DNA from: Bacteroidales bacterium UBA1256
GTDB taxonomy: Bacteria > Bacteroidota > Bacteroidia > Bacteroidales > Paludibacteraceae
Length of the DNA stretch: 10,401 nucleotides
Assembly (NCBI GenBank): GCA_002308195.1
Contig: DBVU01000047.1
Location: 7,078 to 17,478, forward strand
Direction: 5' to 3'
Part shown: positions 1 to 6,704 of the stretch, one piece after another
Layout of the letters: each line of letters begins with the position of its first letter
Position numbering within the stretch: position 1 is the stretch's first letter
Notes under the pieces: model-generated
Databases searched by the model: none
Told to the model about the DNA's origin: nothing
What the model saw: only the letters and a program-made list of their open reading frames with translations
Translations under genes and position numbers: made by a program

Positions 1-321
1 CTCGGGATCCTGGGGCAGGAGTTGCAGTTTCAGTTCTTCCTCTAGTTTCGGCACTTCCGGTTCGAGTGTCTCTATCTCTGTCCGAGCCATCTCACGCAGC
101 TCAGGGTCTGTCTCATTGTGAAATAGGTCTTTAGCTTCCTGCAGGTCGTTCACGGCTTTCTTGTAGCGATGTGCACACTCCAGGACGCGCTCCAGGTCAT
201 GGTAATCGCGATTGAGACGCACATAACGAGCCTGATCGGCAATAACTGCCGGATCGGTGATAAGCAGACTCACTTCGTGAAACTTAGCCTCCAGGCCTTC
301 TATCTTGTCTAAAATATCCAT
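1..321 (-). CDS. prfA: Peptide chain release factor 1, N-terminal part (cut by window edge)
   Basis: Reading the minus strand from the ATG at 321-319 gives 107 codons open to the window edge, beginning MDILDKIEGLEAKFHEV. It aligns by eye with the N-terminal helical domain of bacterial RF1: an ADQxRYxxLxRDY stretch near residues 29-41, a DPELREMA motif near 73-80, and the LLPQDPE end just before the family's conserved core. RF1 recognises UAA and UAG stop codons on the ribosome and triggers release of the finished peptide. The GGQ catalytic loop and codon-recognition motif lie beyond the window, so completeness cannot be judged. The ATG is 3 nt after the folD stop, so it should be co-transcribed with ffh and folD. 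No strong Shine-Dalgarno precedes it. RF2 (prfB) is the main alternative, but the DPELREMA and LLPQDPE stretches are typical of RF1. Confidence 0.9.
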   Translation of the reverse strand, partial: MDILDKIEGLEAKFHEVSLLITDPAVIADQARYVRLNRDYHDLERVLECAHRYKKAVNDLQEAKDLFHNETDPELREMARTEIETLEPEVPKLEEELKLQLLPQDPE

Positions 322-324
322 TCT

Positions 325-1227
325 TTACATTCCAAACTTATACGCCTGCAGCGCATTCTGTAGCAGCGAAGCGATGGTCATCGGTCCTACTCCGCCCGGC
401 ACAGGTGTGATGAAAGCGGCCTTCGGTGCCACGTCATCGAAATCGACATCGCCTACTACTCGATAACCGCGTGAAGCAGTCGGGTCTTCTATGCGATTGA
501 TGCCTACATCAATAACCGTTGCGCCTTCTGCCACCATATCTGCTTTTAGCAGTTTGGGACAACCGGCCGCTACGATGATGATATCTGCCGTGCGGCAAAT
601 AGCTGCCAAGTCGCGCGTTTTGCTATGACATATAGTGACCGTAGCATCGCCTATGGCAGACGAGCTCATGCCCGGAAAACTCAAGTACGGGCGCTGCATC
701 AGCAACATCGCGATAGGTTTGCCCACGATGTTGGAGCGGCCTATGACCACTACGTGCTTGCCTTCGGTAGATATATGATACCGCGCCAATAGTTCACGAA
801 TACCTCGTGGTGTAGCACCGATGATGGAAGGCAATCCAAGCACCGTACGTCCCACATTGGCAGGCGTCAGGCCATCTACATCCTTGCGATAATCGATAGC
901 CGCCAAGATATTCTGCTCGCTGATATGTTCCGGTAGCGGCAACTGGACGATGAAGCCGTCTATGGTGGGATCGTTGTTGAGCCGATGTATCTCTTGGAGC
1001 AAAGTCTGCTCGGTGATGTATTCTTCGTACGCAATCTTCTCCGCCTCGATGCCCACTTCTGCGCAAGCTTTCAGTTTGTTGGCCACATAGGTCTCGCTGG
1101 CCGGATTATGGCCGACGATGATGATAGCCAAGCGCGGAACACGTTTGCCTTCCGCCTTCAGCCGTTCTACCTCGCTGTGCAGTTCCGCGCAGATCTCTCC
1201 CGCTATTTTCTTACCGTCTATAATCAT
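325..1227 (-). CDS. folD: Bifunctional methylenetetrahydrofolate dehydrogenase / methenyltetrahydrofolate cyclohydrolase FolD
   Basis: FolD is a cytosolic enzyme that interconverts 5,10-methylene-THF, 5,10-methenyl-THF and 10-formyl-THF using NADP, supplying one-carbon units for purines and fMet-tRNA. The 300-residue product carries the family signatures: the YVxxK active-site region with Tyr47 and Lys51, FIVQLPLP at 92-99, KDVDG at 115-119, the Rossmann-type nucleotide site VIGRSNIVGKP at 161-171, and PGGVGPMT at 277-284. It is slightly longer than the E. coli enzyme because of an insertion around 178-195 (between MLLM and ATVTICHS), a surface loop in the NADP domain. Its ATG shares one base with the ffh stop codon (TAATG), which implies translational coupling. 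prfA begins 3 nt after its stop. All catalytic residues I can recognise are present. Confidence 0.96.
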   Translation of the reverse strand: MIIDGKKIAGEICAELHSEVERLKAEGKRVPRLAIIIVGHNPASETYVANKLKACAEVGIEAEKIAYEEYITEQTLLQEIHRLNNDPTIDGFIVQLPLPEHISEQNILAAIDYRKDVDGLTPANVGRTVLGLPSIIGATPRGIRELLARYHISTEGKHVVVIGRSNIVGKPIAMLLMQRPYLSFPGMSSSAIGDATVTICHSKTRDLAAICRTADIIIVAAGCPKLLKADMVAEGATVIDVGINRIEDPTASRGYRVVGDVDFDDVAPKAAFITPVPGGVGPMTIASLLQNALQAYKFGM

Positions 1228-2525
1228 TAGCGCTTACGCATTTGCTGCACTTTTTTCATCATCTTGCTGGTCTGCTCAAACTGCTTGAGGAAGCGGTTGA
1301 GCGCCACTATATCTACGCCTGCGCCTTTGGCGATACGGTTCTTGCGGCTACCATTGAGCAGACCTGGATTCGCACGCTCGGCAGGAGTCATCGAATTGAT
1401 CATGGCCTCGATGGGTTTGAACGCATCGTCGCTGACGTCGATATTCTTCATCGCCTTGTCCATACCCGGAATCATGCCCATCAGGTCCTTCATCGAACCC
1501 ATTTTCTTAATCTGGTTGAGTTGGCCGATGAAATCATTGAAATCGAACTGATTGTGGGCAATCTTCTTGCTGATACGGCGTGCCTCGGCTTCGTCGTACT
1601 GCTCTTGAGCACGTTCCACCAGGCTGACGACATCACCCATACCCAGAATACGGTCAGCCATACGCGACGGATGGAACACATCGAGTGCCTCCATCTTCTC
1701 GCCTGTTCCGATGAACTTGATCGGTTTGTTGACCACCGAGCGGATAGACAGGGCCGCACCACCACGTGCATCTCCATCGAGCTTGGTCAGTACCACGCCA
1801 TCAAAATCGATGCGGTCGTTGAACTCCTTGGCAGTATTCACTGCGTCCTGACCGGTCATAGCATCCACTACGAACAGCGTCTCAGACGGCTTGATAGCGT
1901 CCTTGATGGCAGCTATCTCCTGCATCATCTGCTCGTCCACTGCCAGACGACCAGCGGTATCGACGATCACTACATCGTAGCCCAGGCGCTTGGCCTCGGC
2001 TATGGCATCTTGGGCTTTCTTGACGGGATTAGCCTCTCCTTCGCCGGTATAGACCTTCGCATTGATCTGCTCGCCCAGTACACGTAACTGCTCGATGGCA
2101 GCAGGGCGATAGACGTCGCAGGCTACGAGCATGACGCGTTTGTTCTTCTTGGTCTGCAACCAGTTAGCCAGTTTGCTGGCAAAAGTGGTCTTACCGGAAC
2201 CCTGCAAACCGGACATCAGGATGACGGCAGGCGAACCTTTTAGGTTCAGTTCCTGTGCCTCGCCGCCCATCAGTTCGGCCAGTTCGTCGTGCGTGATCTT
2301 GACCATCAATTGTCCGGGACGCACACTGGTCATGACGTTTTGGCCCAGCGCTTTCTCCTTCACCTGGTCGGTGAACTGCTTCGCTGTCTTGTAGTTGACA
2401 TCGGCTTCCAGCAGGGCTTTGCGGATATCTTTGACGGTTTCCGCAATGTTTATTTCGGTGATACGGCCTTCTCCTTTTAGGATTTTGAACGACCGTTCCA
2501 GTCTCTCTGATAGATTATCGAACAT
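1227..2525 (-). CDS. ffh: Signal recognition particle protein Ffh (SRP54 GTPase)
   Basis: Ffh binds 4.5S RNA and hydrophobic signal sequences emerging from ribosomes, and delivers them to the FtsY receptor at the inner membrane. The 432-residue product has the N domain (about 1-95), the G domain with GLQGSGKTT (106-114, P loop), DTAGR (189-193), TKLD (247-250), DARGG (252-256) and GTGE (273-276), and a Met-rich M domain (about 300-432) with the RNA-binding GSRKNRIAKGAG segment at 392-403. I start at the ATG at 2525 (MFDNLSERLERSF), which matches the family N terminus and has a GGAG at 2530-2533. The frame stays open 18 codons further upstream to an ATG at 2579, but that lies inside the predicted -33 promoter box and its residues do not resemble Ffh. 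First gene of the ffh-folD-prfA operon. Confidence 0.97.
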   Translation of the reverse strand: MFDNLSERLERSFKILKGEGRITEINIAETVKDIRKALLEADVNYKTAKQFTDQVKEKALGQNVMTSVRPGQLMVKITHDELAELMGGEAQELNLKGSPAVILMSGLQGSGKTTFASKLANWLQTKKNKRVMLVACDVYRPAAIEQLRVLGEQINAKVYTGEGEANPVKKAQDAIAEAKRLGYDVVIVDTAGRLAVDEQMMQEIAAIKDAIKPSETLFVVDAMTGQDAVNTAKEFNDRIDFDGVVLTKLDGDARGGAALSIRSVVNKPIKFIGTGEKMEALDVFHPSRMADRILGMGDVVSLVERAQEQYDEAEARRISKKIAHNQFDFNDFIGQLNQIKKMGSMKDLMGMIPGMDKAMKNIDVSDDAFKPIEAMINSMTPAERANPGLLNGSRKNRIAKGAGVDIVALNRFLKQFEQTSKMMKKVQQMRKR

Positions 2526-2548
2526 AGTACTCCAAATTAAATCGGCCG

Positions 2549-2580
2549 CAAAATTACTAAAAATTTTGCACATATGCAAA
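2549..2580 (-). promoter_or_regulatory. Predicted Bacteroidetes sigma-A promoter of ffh-folD-prfA
   Basis: On the minus strand TTTG (2580-2577) is followed after exactly 20 bp by TAATTTTG (2556-2549), matching the known Bacteroidetes -33/-7 consensus TTTG and TAnnTTTG. The -33 box is extended as TTTGCATATGT, as in the other three promoters of this window. TTTGCA and TGCAAA also form a small inverted repeat at 2580-2565. Transcription would start about 7 nt past the -7 box, near 2542, giving a leader of roughly 16 nt. The start site is inferred. Confidence 0.8.
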
Positions 2581-2610
2581 TGTTTGGCTAAAAAATATCA
2601 TCTGTGGTCA

Positions 2611-2649
2611 AAAGTGTCCTTTGCGCGTCTACTTTTTATTCGACACTTT
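2611..2649. repeat. Spaced inverted repeat AAAGTGTC / GACACTTT
   Basis: The 8-bp arms at 2611-2618 and 2642-2649 are perfect inverted copies separated by 23 bp. They lie upstream of the ffh promoter, about 31-69 bp beyond its -33 box. They could be paired half-sites for a regulator or a long-loop hairpin. An 8-bp match over this distance in AT-rich DNA may also be chance. Confidence 0.35.
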
Positions 2650-2789
2650 ACCGAGACAATCACCTGACAGGCATACGAGAGAGTGTGGATAGGTGTAAAA
2701 GTAAAATCGCTAGCATTTGACTTTTTACCCTTTTTAGACTTGTTAGAATCAAAATCTCGCGATATTATGTATATTATATGTATTGGTAG

Positions 2790-2833
2790 GATACGTGATT
2801 ACCACGTTATGACCACGTGTTAACCCCGTTCAC
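2790..2833. repeat. Four phased 11-bp direct repeats, candidate operator upstream of the PagL-like gene
   Basis: Four consecutive 11-bp units start at 2790, 2801, 2812 and 2823: GATACGTGATT, ACCACGTTATG, ACCACGTGTTA, ACCCCGTTCAC. Each has a 7-bp core (GATACGT, ACCACGT, ACCACGT, ACCCCGT) followed by 4 less conserved bases. The two central cores are identical and the outer ones differ at two positions and one position. One unit per helical turn, with 7 conserved plus 4 variable bases, is the layout of operators bound by PhoB/OmpR-family response regulators. The array ends 57 bp upstream of the -33 box of the PagL-like gene. The repeats are visible; the operator role is inferred. Confidence 0.55.
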
Positions 2834-2890
2834 ACATTTTTTTTAGGCGAGCGCGCATCTTTTCGATTTTTTGATATATTTTCTCAAAAA

Positions 2891-2922
2891 TTTGCGTATG
2901 TCAGAAAAAAGCATTACTTTTG
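2891..2922 (+). promoter_or_regulatory. Predicted Bacteroidetes sigma-A promoter of the PagL-like gene
   Basis: TTTG (2891-2894) is followed after 20 bp by TACTTTTG (2915-2922), an exact match to TTTG/TAnnTTTG. The -33 box is extended as TTTGCGTATGTCAGAAA. The -7 box is the left arm of a perfect 8-bp dyad, ACTTTTGC-ACTC-GCAAAAGT (2916-2935). The inferred start of transcription is near 2929, leaving a leader of about 16 nt before the ATG at 2945 and no Shine-Dalgarno. Confidence 0.85.
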
Positions 2923-2944
2923 CACTCGCAAAAGTTCGAAACGA

Positions 2945-4333
2945 ATGCGTAAGATAGGAATAATCATATTGTTAATGGTGTGCTCGCTCGCCTGTTGGGC
3001 GCAGGATCAATGGGCTAATAGCGAGCTATTTGCCACTAAGCCTGAGCAACCGAAGATAGACTATCGTCTGTCGTTGCGGGCGGGTATGATTATGCCTGAC
3101 GGCAAAGTGGACGACATGCTCGGTCAGAAAGGTGAATGGGTAGGTCCGACCATTGGCGGCGAATTTGCTATGACATTTCATCCCAAATGGTCTTCGCTGC
3201 GCGACTGGAACGGTGCCGCCGTAGGCGTGGCGCTGAGTTACTGGAAATTTGACTGCACGCGTTGGGGCGCGGAAGATATAACCGGTCACGCCATTGCGCC
3301 ATACGCCTTTGTAGAAATACCCTTCTACACGCATCGCTACTTCGAGATTGGTGTTCGGCCGGGTATAGGCTGCTCGTTCATCACCAGGACCTACTACAAC
3401 ACCACGACCGAAGAAAACAGATACACCTCGCTACAGGTAGAGGGCGTCAACCGCTCAGTTGGTTCGGTATTCAATTTCTATTTCCCGGAAGCGCTATACA
3501 TGAATTTCCCGATTCGTGATGGCTGGTCGATTGGCATAGCCGGAGGTTGGTACCACATGAGTAACGGCAGTCTGCGTCAACCGAACTCGGGATACAACAT
3601 GTTCATGGGTGAACTGGCCGTGCGCTATCAGCCGTACAAAGACGAGAAACGAACTGCGTTCGGCGAGAGTTACCTGATAGAAGAAAAAGAGGCGGAAGAT
3701 CCGCGCGAGTATATCGTTGCGCCGCTGACGGACGACAAGAAAGAAAGTCTGAATGCAATGCAGAAAGCGCATTGCGAACTGGAACTGTCGCTGAGCGGAG
3801 GTGCCAGACAAGTATATTACAAAGACCGTCAGTCGTTCTTCTGCTCGGAGATGCAACTGGCCGCCTACTGGCGTGCACACAAGATTTTCCGTCTGGGCGG
3901 CGGTGTGGATGTGTTCTACGATGGGGCATATACCGACCGTGAGACAGCGTTTGGCAAGACCTATCTAGGCGGTGCTACGCAGACCGATTGTTGGCGCGTG
4001 GGACTGAGCGTACAACCGGAATTTGTGATAGGCAAATTTACTGCCGGTTTCCATTTTGGTATGTATGTGTTCGACCCTGTCAAGAACCGTGAAGCCAAGA
4101 CCGGAACAGACGAATACAACAAGCTCTGGACCGAACACAAGACACTAGATAAACCTTTGGTTTACGGCTACGATCTGCTGAACGCAGGTAGTGCAGGTTA
4201 TCCGGACCGTTGGCTCTATACGCAGATAGTGCTGCGCTATCGCTTCCCGTATCATATGTTTGCCCAACTGGCCATGAAAGCCCACCTGACGAAAGTGGAA
4301 TTTGTTTCGGCAGGCGTGGGAGTGTATTTGTAA
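2945..4333 (+). CDS. Outer-membrane acyloxyacyl hydrolase, PagL-like (lipid A 3-O-deacylase family)
   Basis: This 462-residue protein starts with a type I signal peptide (basic MRK, hydrophobic core, likely cut after CWA at residue 19) and continues as alternating beta-strand segments, as in an outer-membrane barrel. Residues 204-218 read HMSNGSLRQPNSGYN, matching the H-x-S-N active-site signature of PagL deacylases, where His and Ser form the catalytic pair that removes the 3-O acyl chain of lipid A. The C-terminal MKAHLTKVEFVSAGVGVYL also resembles Bacteroidota acyloxyacyl hydrolases. It is more than twice the length of Pseudomonas PagL: a second block of strands covers about 265-462. By eye, Asn218 occupies the position of the PagL acidic catalytic residue, so the third member of the triad is uncertain. 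The gene has its own promoter and faces the 4451-6621 pair. The family is fairly sure; the substrate is inferred. Confidence 0.72.
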   Translation: MRKIGIIILLMVCSLACWAQDQWANSELFATKPEQPKIDYRLSLRAGMIMPDGKVDDMLGQKGEWVGPTIGGEFAMTFHPKWSSLRDWNGAAVGVALSYWKFDCTRWGAEDITGHAIAPYAFVEIPFYTHRYFEIGVRPGIGCSFITRTYYNTTTEENRYTSLQVEGVNRSVGSVFNFYFPEALYMNFPIRDGWSIGIAGGWYHMSNGSLRQPNSGYNMFMGELAVRYQPYKDEKRTAFGESYLIEEKEAEDPREYIVAPLTDDKKESLNAMQKAHCELELSLSGGARQVYYKDRQSFFCSEMQLAAYWRAHKIFRLGGGVDVFYDGAYTDRETAFGKTYLGGATQTDCWRVGLSVQPEFVIGKFTAGFHFGMYVFDPVKNREAKTGTDEYNKLWTEHKTLDKPLVYGYDLLNAGSAGYPDRWLYTQIVLRYRFPYHMFAQLAMKAHLTKVEFVSAGVGVYL

Positions 4334-4340
4334 AGGGCGA

Positions 4341-4365
4341 GAGGCTAGAGGCTAGAGGTTAGAGG
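4341..4365. repeat. Heptanucleotide tandem repeat (GAGGCTA)
   Basis: Four units of 7 bp begin 7 nt after the stop of the PagL-like gene: GAGGCTA, GAGGCTA, GAGGTTA and a partial GAGG. It forms the left part of the repeat-rich convergence point. The related GTTTAGAGG string recurs in the repeat to its right. Slippage-prone, with no visible coding role. Confidence 0.8.
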
Positions 4366-4373
4366 CCAACGCC

Positions 4374-4429
4374 GTTTAGTGCGCCGATGGCGCGTTTAGA
4401 GGTTTAGTGCGCTGATGGCGCGTTTAGAG
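4374..4429. repeat. Two tandem 28-bp units with GC hairpin cores between convergent genes
   Basis: Two adjacent 28-bp copies (4374-4401 and 4402-4429) differ at one base. Each reads GTTTAGT, then a short dyad (GCGCC-GAT-GGCGC in the first, GCGCT-GAT-GGCGC in the second), then GTTTAGAG. A degenerate continuation follows, with a GCGG-CAAG-CCGC hairpin at 4430-4440 and GTTTAAGGGTTTAG running into the stop codon of the neighbouring minus-strand gene at 4451-4453. The hairpins could act as a bidirectional transcription barrier for the two converging genes. None is followed by a T tract, so a classic intrinsic terminator is not shown. They may equally be copies of a dispersed intergenic repeat. Confidence 0.75.
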
Positions 4430-4450
4430 CGGCAAGCCGCGTTTAAGGGT

Positions 4451-5668
4451 TTAGACGGATAAGAGCTGATCTTCGATCAGATAGACCTCTTCCATCGGAA
4501 CACCATGGTCCACCAATGGCCTGCGGTCAGGACGGAAAAGCGTAAAGAATTCCTTCGCATTTTGACACATCTTACGTGCTTCGCGATAGCTCTCGAAGGC
4601 CATCATTCTGTCGCCACGGAGCAAGAGGCAATGGCCGTAATTGATAAAATCCTTGACGTTGTGGGTCTTATGGTTGCGGATATGCTGCACCAGGATAGAC
4701 TCTGCCAAATCGGTTTTGTCCCACATCAGGTCCATTGATCCATTCAGCAAATAGAGAATCTCCATCGTACGTTGGCGCTCTGGATTATCGTGCACCAGTT
4801 CACTGAAAAGCCATGTATCAGGCAGTATCTGCACAATACCGGACAAGTATTCTTTTTCGGACGTAGGCAACCATTGCTCCACCCCCGTCATCTCCTTGTC
4901 AGCCCCCGTCAATTCTATCAGGTGACGCACCTCTTCGGGCATATCGCGTAGCGTACATTCGCCCGACCGATACAGTTCGATCCAATCGGTATTAAGCGAA
5001 TGAACAATGGCGCAGAGCGTCTCAAAAGCCTGCTCGCCATCACCTATTGCATAGGTGAATGCCTCTTGTACCAAGGGGAAGAAATCGATTCGCACATCGT
5101 AATGAACGAGTAGAATCATGATATTAGCCAGGCACTGCTCGGCCACAATGGCATTAGTAGCCTTCATGCCCTCTATCAGCTGAATCATAGCTGCATCGGA
5201 GAAGCACTCACGCAGGTTTTTGGCCAATCCCGCGACAGACAGAAGCGCCATAGACGCACGATCCGGGTCATTGAGTACCTCGGTCATCCATGCATAATCA
5301 GAAGCAGAGATACTGAGGCACGAAGAGAAATACTGCATGACCGACTGAGGATTATCGGGATTGAATCCATGCAGTGTAGGCGACAGTCCTCGCTGCAAGC
5401 GCAAGGCTGCATATACCTCGTCTGCCAAGCGATAGGCTTCGCCTGTCAGTTCGTCCAACGGATCCTCGAAAACCTCGTCATTAGAAGCCATCCAATCGGA
5501 GAACAATTGCTGATAGCGCGTGAAAAGCGAGATATAATCCGCCTCGAAGGCATTGTTCTCGCCCAACTCGTTCATCCATGTGCGAACAATAGCCAGGCCG
5601 TGCGTGATCATACGCTCGCCCAGTGCCCGTTCGATGGTGTTAACTTGTTCTTCTATCGTCTGCGCCAT
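4451..5668 (-). CDS. Conserved-looking helical protein of unknown function, coupled to the glycosyltransferase
   Basis: I do not recognise this 405-residue protein. It has no signal peptide or membrane segment, is acidic, and looks almost wholly alpha-helical, so it is probably cytoplasmic. Residues about 338-368 (a DFINYGHCLLL helix followed by GDRMMAFESYREA) look like a single TPR-type helix pair, and the rest could be a helical-repeat scaffold. The C-terminal part, about 372-405, is distinctive, with FRPDRRPLVDHGVP and EEVYLIEDQLL. The start codon overlaps the glycosyltransferase stop by one base (TGATG), and a good Shine-Dalgarno, AGAGGAG, sits at 5680-5674 inside the upstream gene, so the two are co-transcribed and translationally coupled. 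That suggests, without proving, a linked role. Its stop codon lies within the GTTTAG repeat tract. Confidence 0.8.
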   Translation of the reverse strand: MAQTIEEQVNTIERALGERMITHGLAIVRTWMNELGENNAFEADYISLFTRYQQLFSDWMASNDEVFEDPLDELTGEAYRLADEVYAALRLQRGLSPTLHGFNPDNPQSVMQYFSSCLSISASDYAWMTEVLNDPDRASMALLSVAGLAKNLRECFSDAAMIQLIEGMKATNAIVAEQCLANIMILLVHYDVRIDFFPLVQEAFTYAIGDGEQAFETLCAIVHSLNTDWIELYRSGECTLRDMPEEVRHLIELTGADKEMTGVEQWLPTSEKEYLSGIVQILPDTWLFSELVHDNPERQRTMEILYLLNGSMDLMWDKTDLAESILVQHIRNHKTHNVKDFINYGHCLLLRGDRMMAFESYREARKMCQNAKEFFTLFRPDRRPLVDHGVPMEEVYLIEDQLLSV

Positions 5669-6621
5669 CAGATCTCCTCTTTGATCAAATAATCGTTTCT
5701 GCTCGGACTATTGCGGATAATCAATTCTGCCAAGAAACCGGCCAAGAAAAGCATGCAGCCGAGAATCATCATCAGGATAGCGATATGGAAATACGGGTTG
5801 ACGCCTACAAGCATAGCTTGTACATGGTTGGAAAGGGCATAGAGTTTCATGCTTCCAACCACGATGACAGCGACGAAACCGATGAGGAACATCAGGCTGC
5901 CGACCAGTCCGAAGAAATGCATAGGTTGCTTGCCGAACCGATTGAGGAACCAGAGTGTCAGCAGGTCGAGATAACCATTGACAAAGCGGTTGAGACCAAA
6001 CTTGCTGACTCCGTATTCGCGTTTCCGGTGTTGCACCACTTTTTCTCCTATTTTGGTAAAACCGGCGTTCTTAGCCAGATACGGAATATAGCGATGCATC
6101 TCGCTGAAGACTTCGATATTTTTTACCACTTCGTTGCGATATGCCTTGAGTCCGCAGTTCATGTCGTGAAGCTTAATGCCAGTGACGCGACGAGCGGTAG
6201 CGTTGAAGAGTTTGGACGGCAAGTTTTTGGTTAACTTATTGTCATAACGCTTTTGTTTCCAGCCACTTACGAGGTCGAATCCATCTTCGCGAATCATACG
6301 ATAGAGTTCAGGAATCTCATCCGGCGAATCCTGCAGGTCAGCATCCATGGTGATGACCACATCGCCTTGCGCAGCTTGGAATCCGCAGTAGAGCGCAGCA
6401 GACTTGCCATAGTTGCGACGGAAACTGATTCCCTTCACGATTTTCTGACTCTGTTCCTTCAGTTGCCTGATCACTTCCCACGAGTTGTCGGTAGAGCCAT
6501 CATTCACAAAAATGACTTCGTAGGAGAATTTGTTCTCCTTCATGACGCGTGCAATCCATTCATAGAGATGTGGCAACGACTCCGCCTCATTATAGAGAGG
6601 CACTATAATCGAAATATCCAT
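5668..6621 (-). CDS. Family 2 glycosyltransferase with two C-terminal membrane helices (DPM1/GtrB/ArnC-like)
   Basis: This 317-residue inner-membrane enzyme has a cytosolic GT-A domain: SIIVPLYNEAESL at 4-16, FVNDGSTDNSW at 38-48 (nucleotide binding), a metal-binding DAD at 93-95 within MDADLQD, LHDMNCGLKAY at 151-161 and an R-x-YGVSKFGL loop near 201-210. Two hydrophobic helices follow at about 233-257 and 276-302, ending in a charged tail. This architecture belongs to enzymes such as GtrB, ArnC and dolichol-phosphate mannose synthase homologues, which transfer a sugar from a nucleotide donor to polyprenyl phosphate for later use on the periplasmic side. Donor and acceptor cannot be read from the sequence, so I give no symbol. 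It has its own promoter, divergent from lptD, and leads the pair with the unknown 4451-5668 gene. A role in LPS or capsule modification would suit the neighbourhood, but that is inference. Confidence 0.9.
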   Translation of the reverse strand: MDISIIVPLYNEAESLPHLYEWIARVMKENKFSYEVIFVNDGSTDNSWEVIRQLKEQSQKIVKGISFRRNYGKSAALYCGFQAAQGDVVITMDADLQDSPDEIPELYRMIREDGFDLVSGWKQKRYDNKLTKNLPSKLFNATARRVTGIKLHDMNCGLKAYRNEVVKNIEVFSEMHRYIPYLAKNAGFTKIGEKVVQHRKREYGVSKFGLNRFVNGYLDLLTLWFLNRFGKQPMHFFGLVGSLMFLIGFVAVIVVGSMKLYALSNHVQAMLVGVNPYFHIAILMMILGCMLFLAGFLAELIIRNSPSRNDYLIKEEI

Positions 6622-6642
6622 AGTTCAAAACTTTTGCGGCTG

Positions 6643-6674
6643 CAAAAGTACTGCTTTTTTTTGACATATGCAAA
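6643..6674 (-). promoter_or_regulatory. Predicted Bacteroidetes sigma-A promoter of the glycosyltransferase pair
   Basis: On the minus strand TTTG (6674-6671) is followed after 20 bp by TACTTTTG (6650-6643). The upstream box is extended as TTTGCATATGTCA. As at the PagL-like gene, the -7 box forms half of a perfect 8-bp dyad (ACTTTTGC-AGCC-GCAAAAGT, 6649-6630), followed by a similar GTTnnGAA leader. The inferred start of transcription is near 6636, about 15 nt before the ATG at 6621. Confidence 0.85.
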
Positions 6675-6704
6675 TAAAAACCAAAGATTTTTGATAGCAT
6701 TTTT

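Larger units (their letters stand above)
2526..2944. other. 419-bp divergent intergenic region between ffh and the PagL-like gene
   Basis: This AT-rich region contains no credible coding sequence. It holds the ffh promoter at its left end, the PagL-like gene promoter at its right end, a spaced inverted repeat (2611-2649), a single DnaA-box-like 9-mer (2684-2692), a phased array of four 11-bp direct repeats (2790-2833), a run of eight T (2837-2844), and an AT-rich dyad just upstream of the right-hand promoter (2866-2874 with 2884-2891). For the stretch between about 2650 and 2789 I see nothing with a clear function. A small RNA cannot be excluded, but no intrinsic terminator supports one. Confidence 0.7.

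Noticed and set aside
1242..2087. 281-codon open frame on the plus strand opposite ffh
   Set aside because: It is antisense to a fully supported Ffh, its His/Leu/Ile-rich product resembles no family I know, and it has no promoter or ribosome site.
2526..2579. 18-codon upstream extension of ffh
   Set aside because: The ATG at 2579 lies within the -33 promoter box and the added residues do not match the Ffh N terminus.
2684..2692. DnaA-box-like TGTGGATAG, possible origin
   Set aside because: A single 8 of 9 match without a cluster, an AT-rich unwinding element next to it, or dnaA/dnaN/gidA nearby.
2692..2729. Imperfect inverted repeat GGTGTAAAAGT / ACTTTTTACC as a terminator
   Set aside because: Mismatched AT-rich arms, and no gene ends upstream on either strand; it looks like background in AT-rich DNA.
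4374..4429. CRISPR array
   Set aside because: Only two directly adjacent 28-bp copies with no unique spacers, and no cas genes in the window.
4441..4456. Telomere-like GTTTAAGGGTTTAG string
   Set aside because: Only a short part of the GTTTAG-linked bacterial intergenic repeat; there is no array of a telomeric unit.
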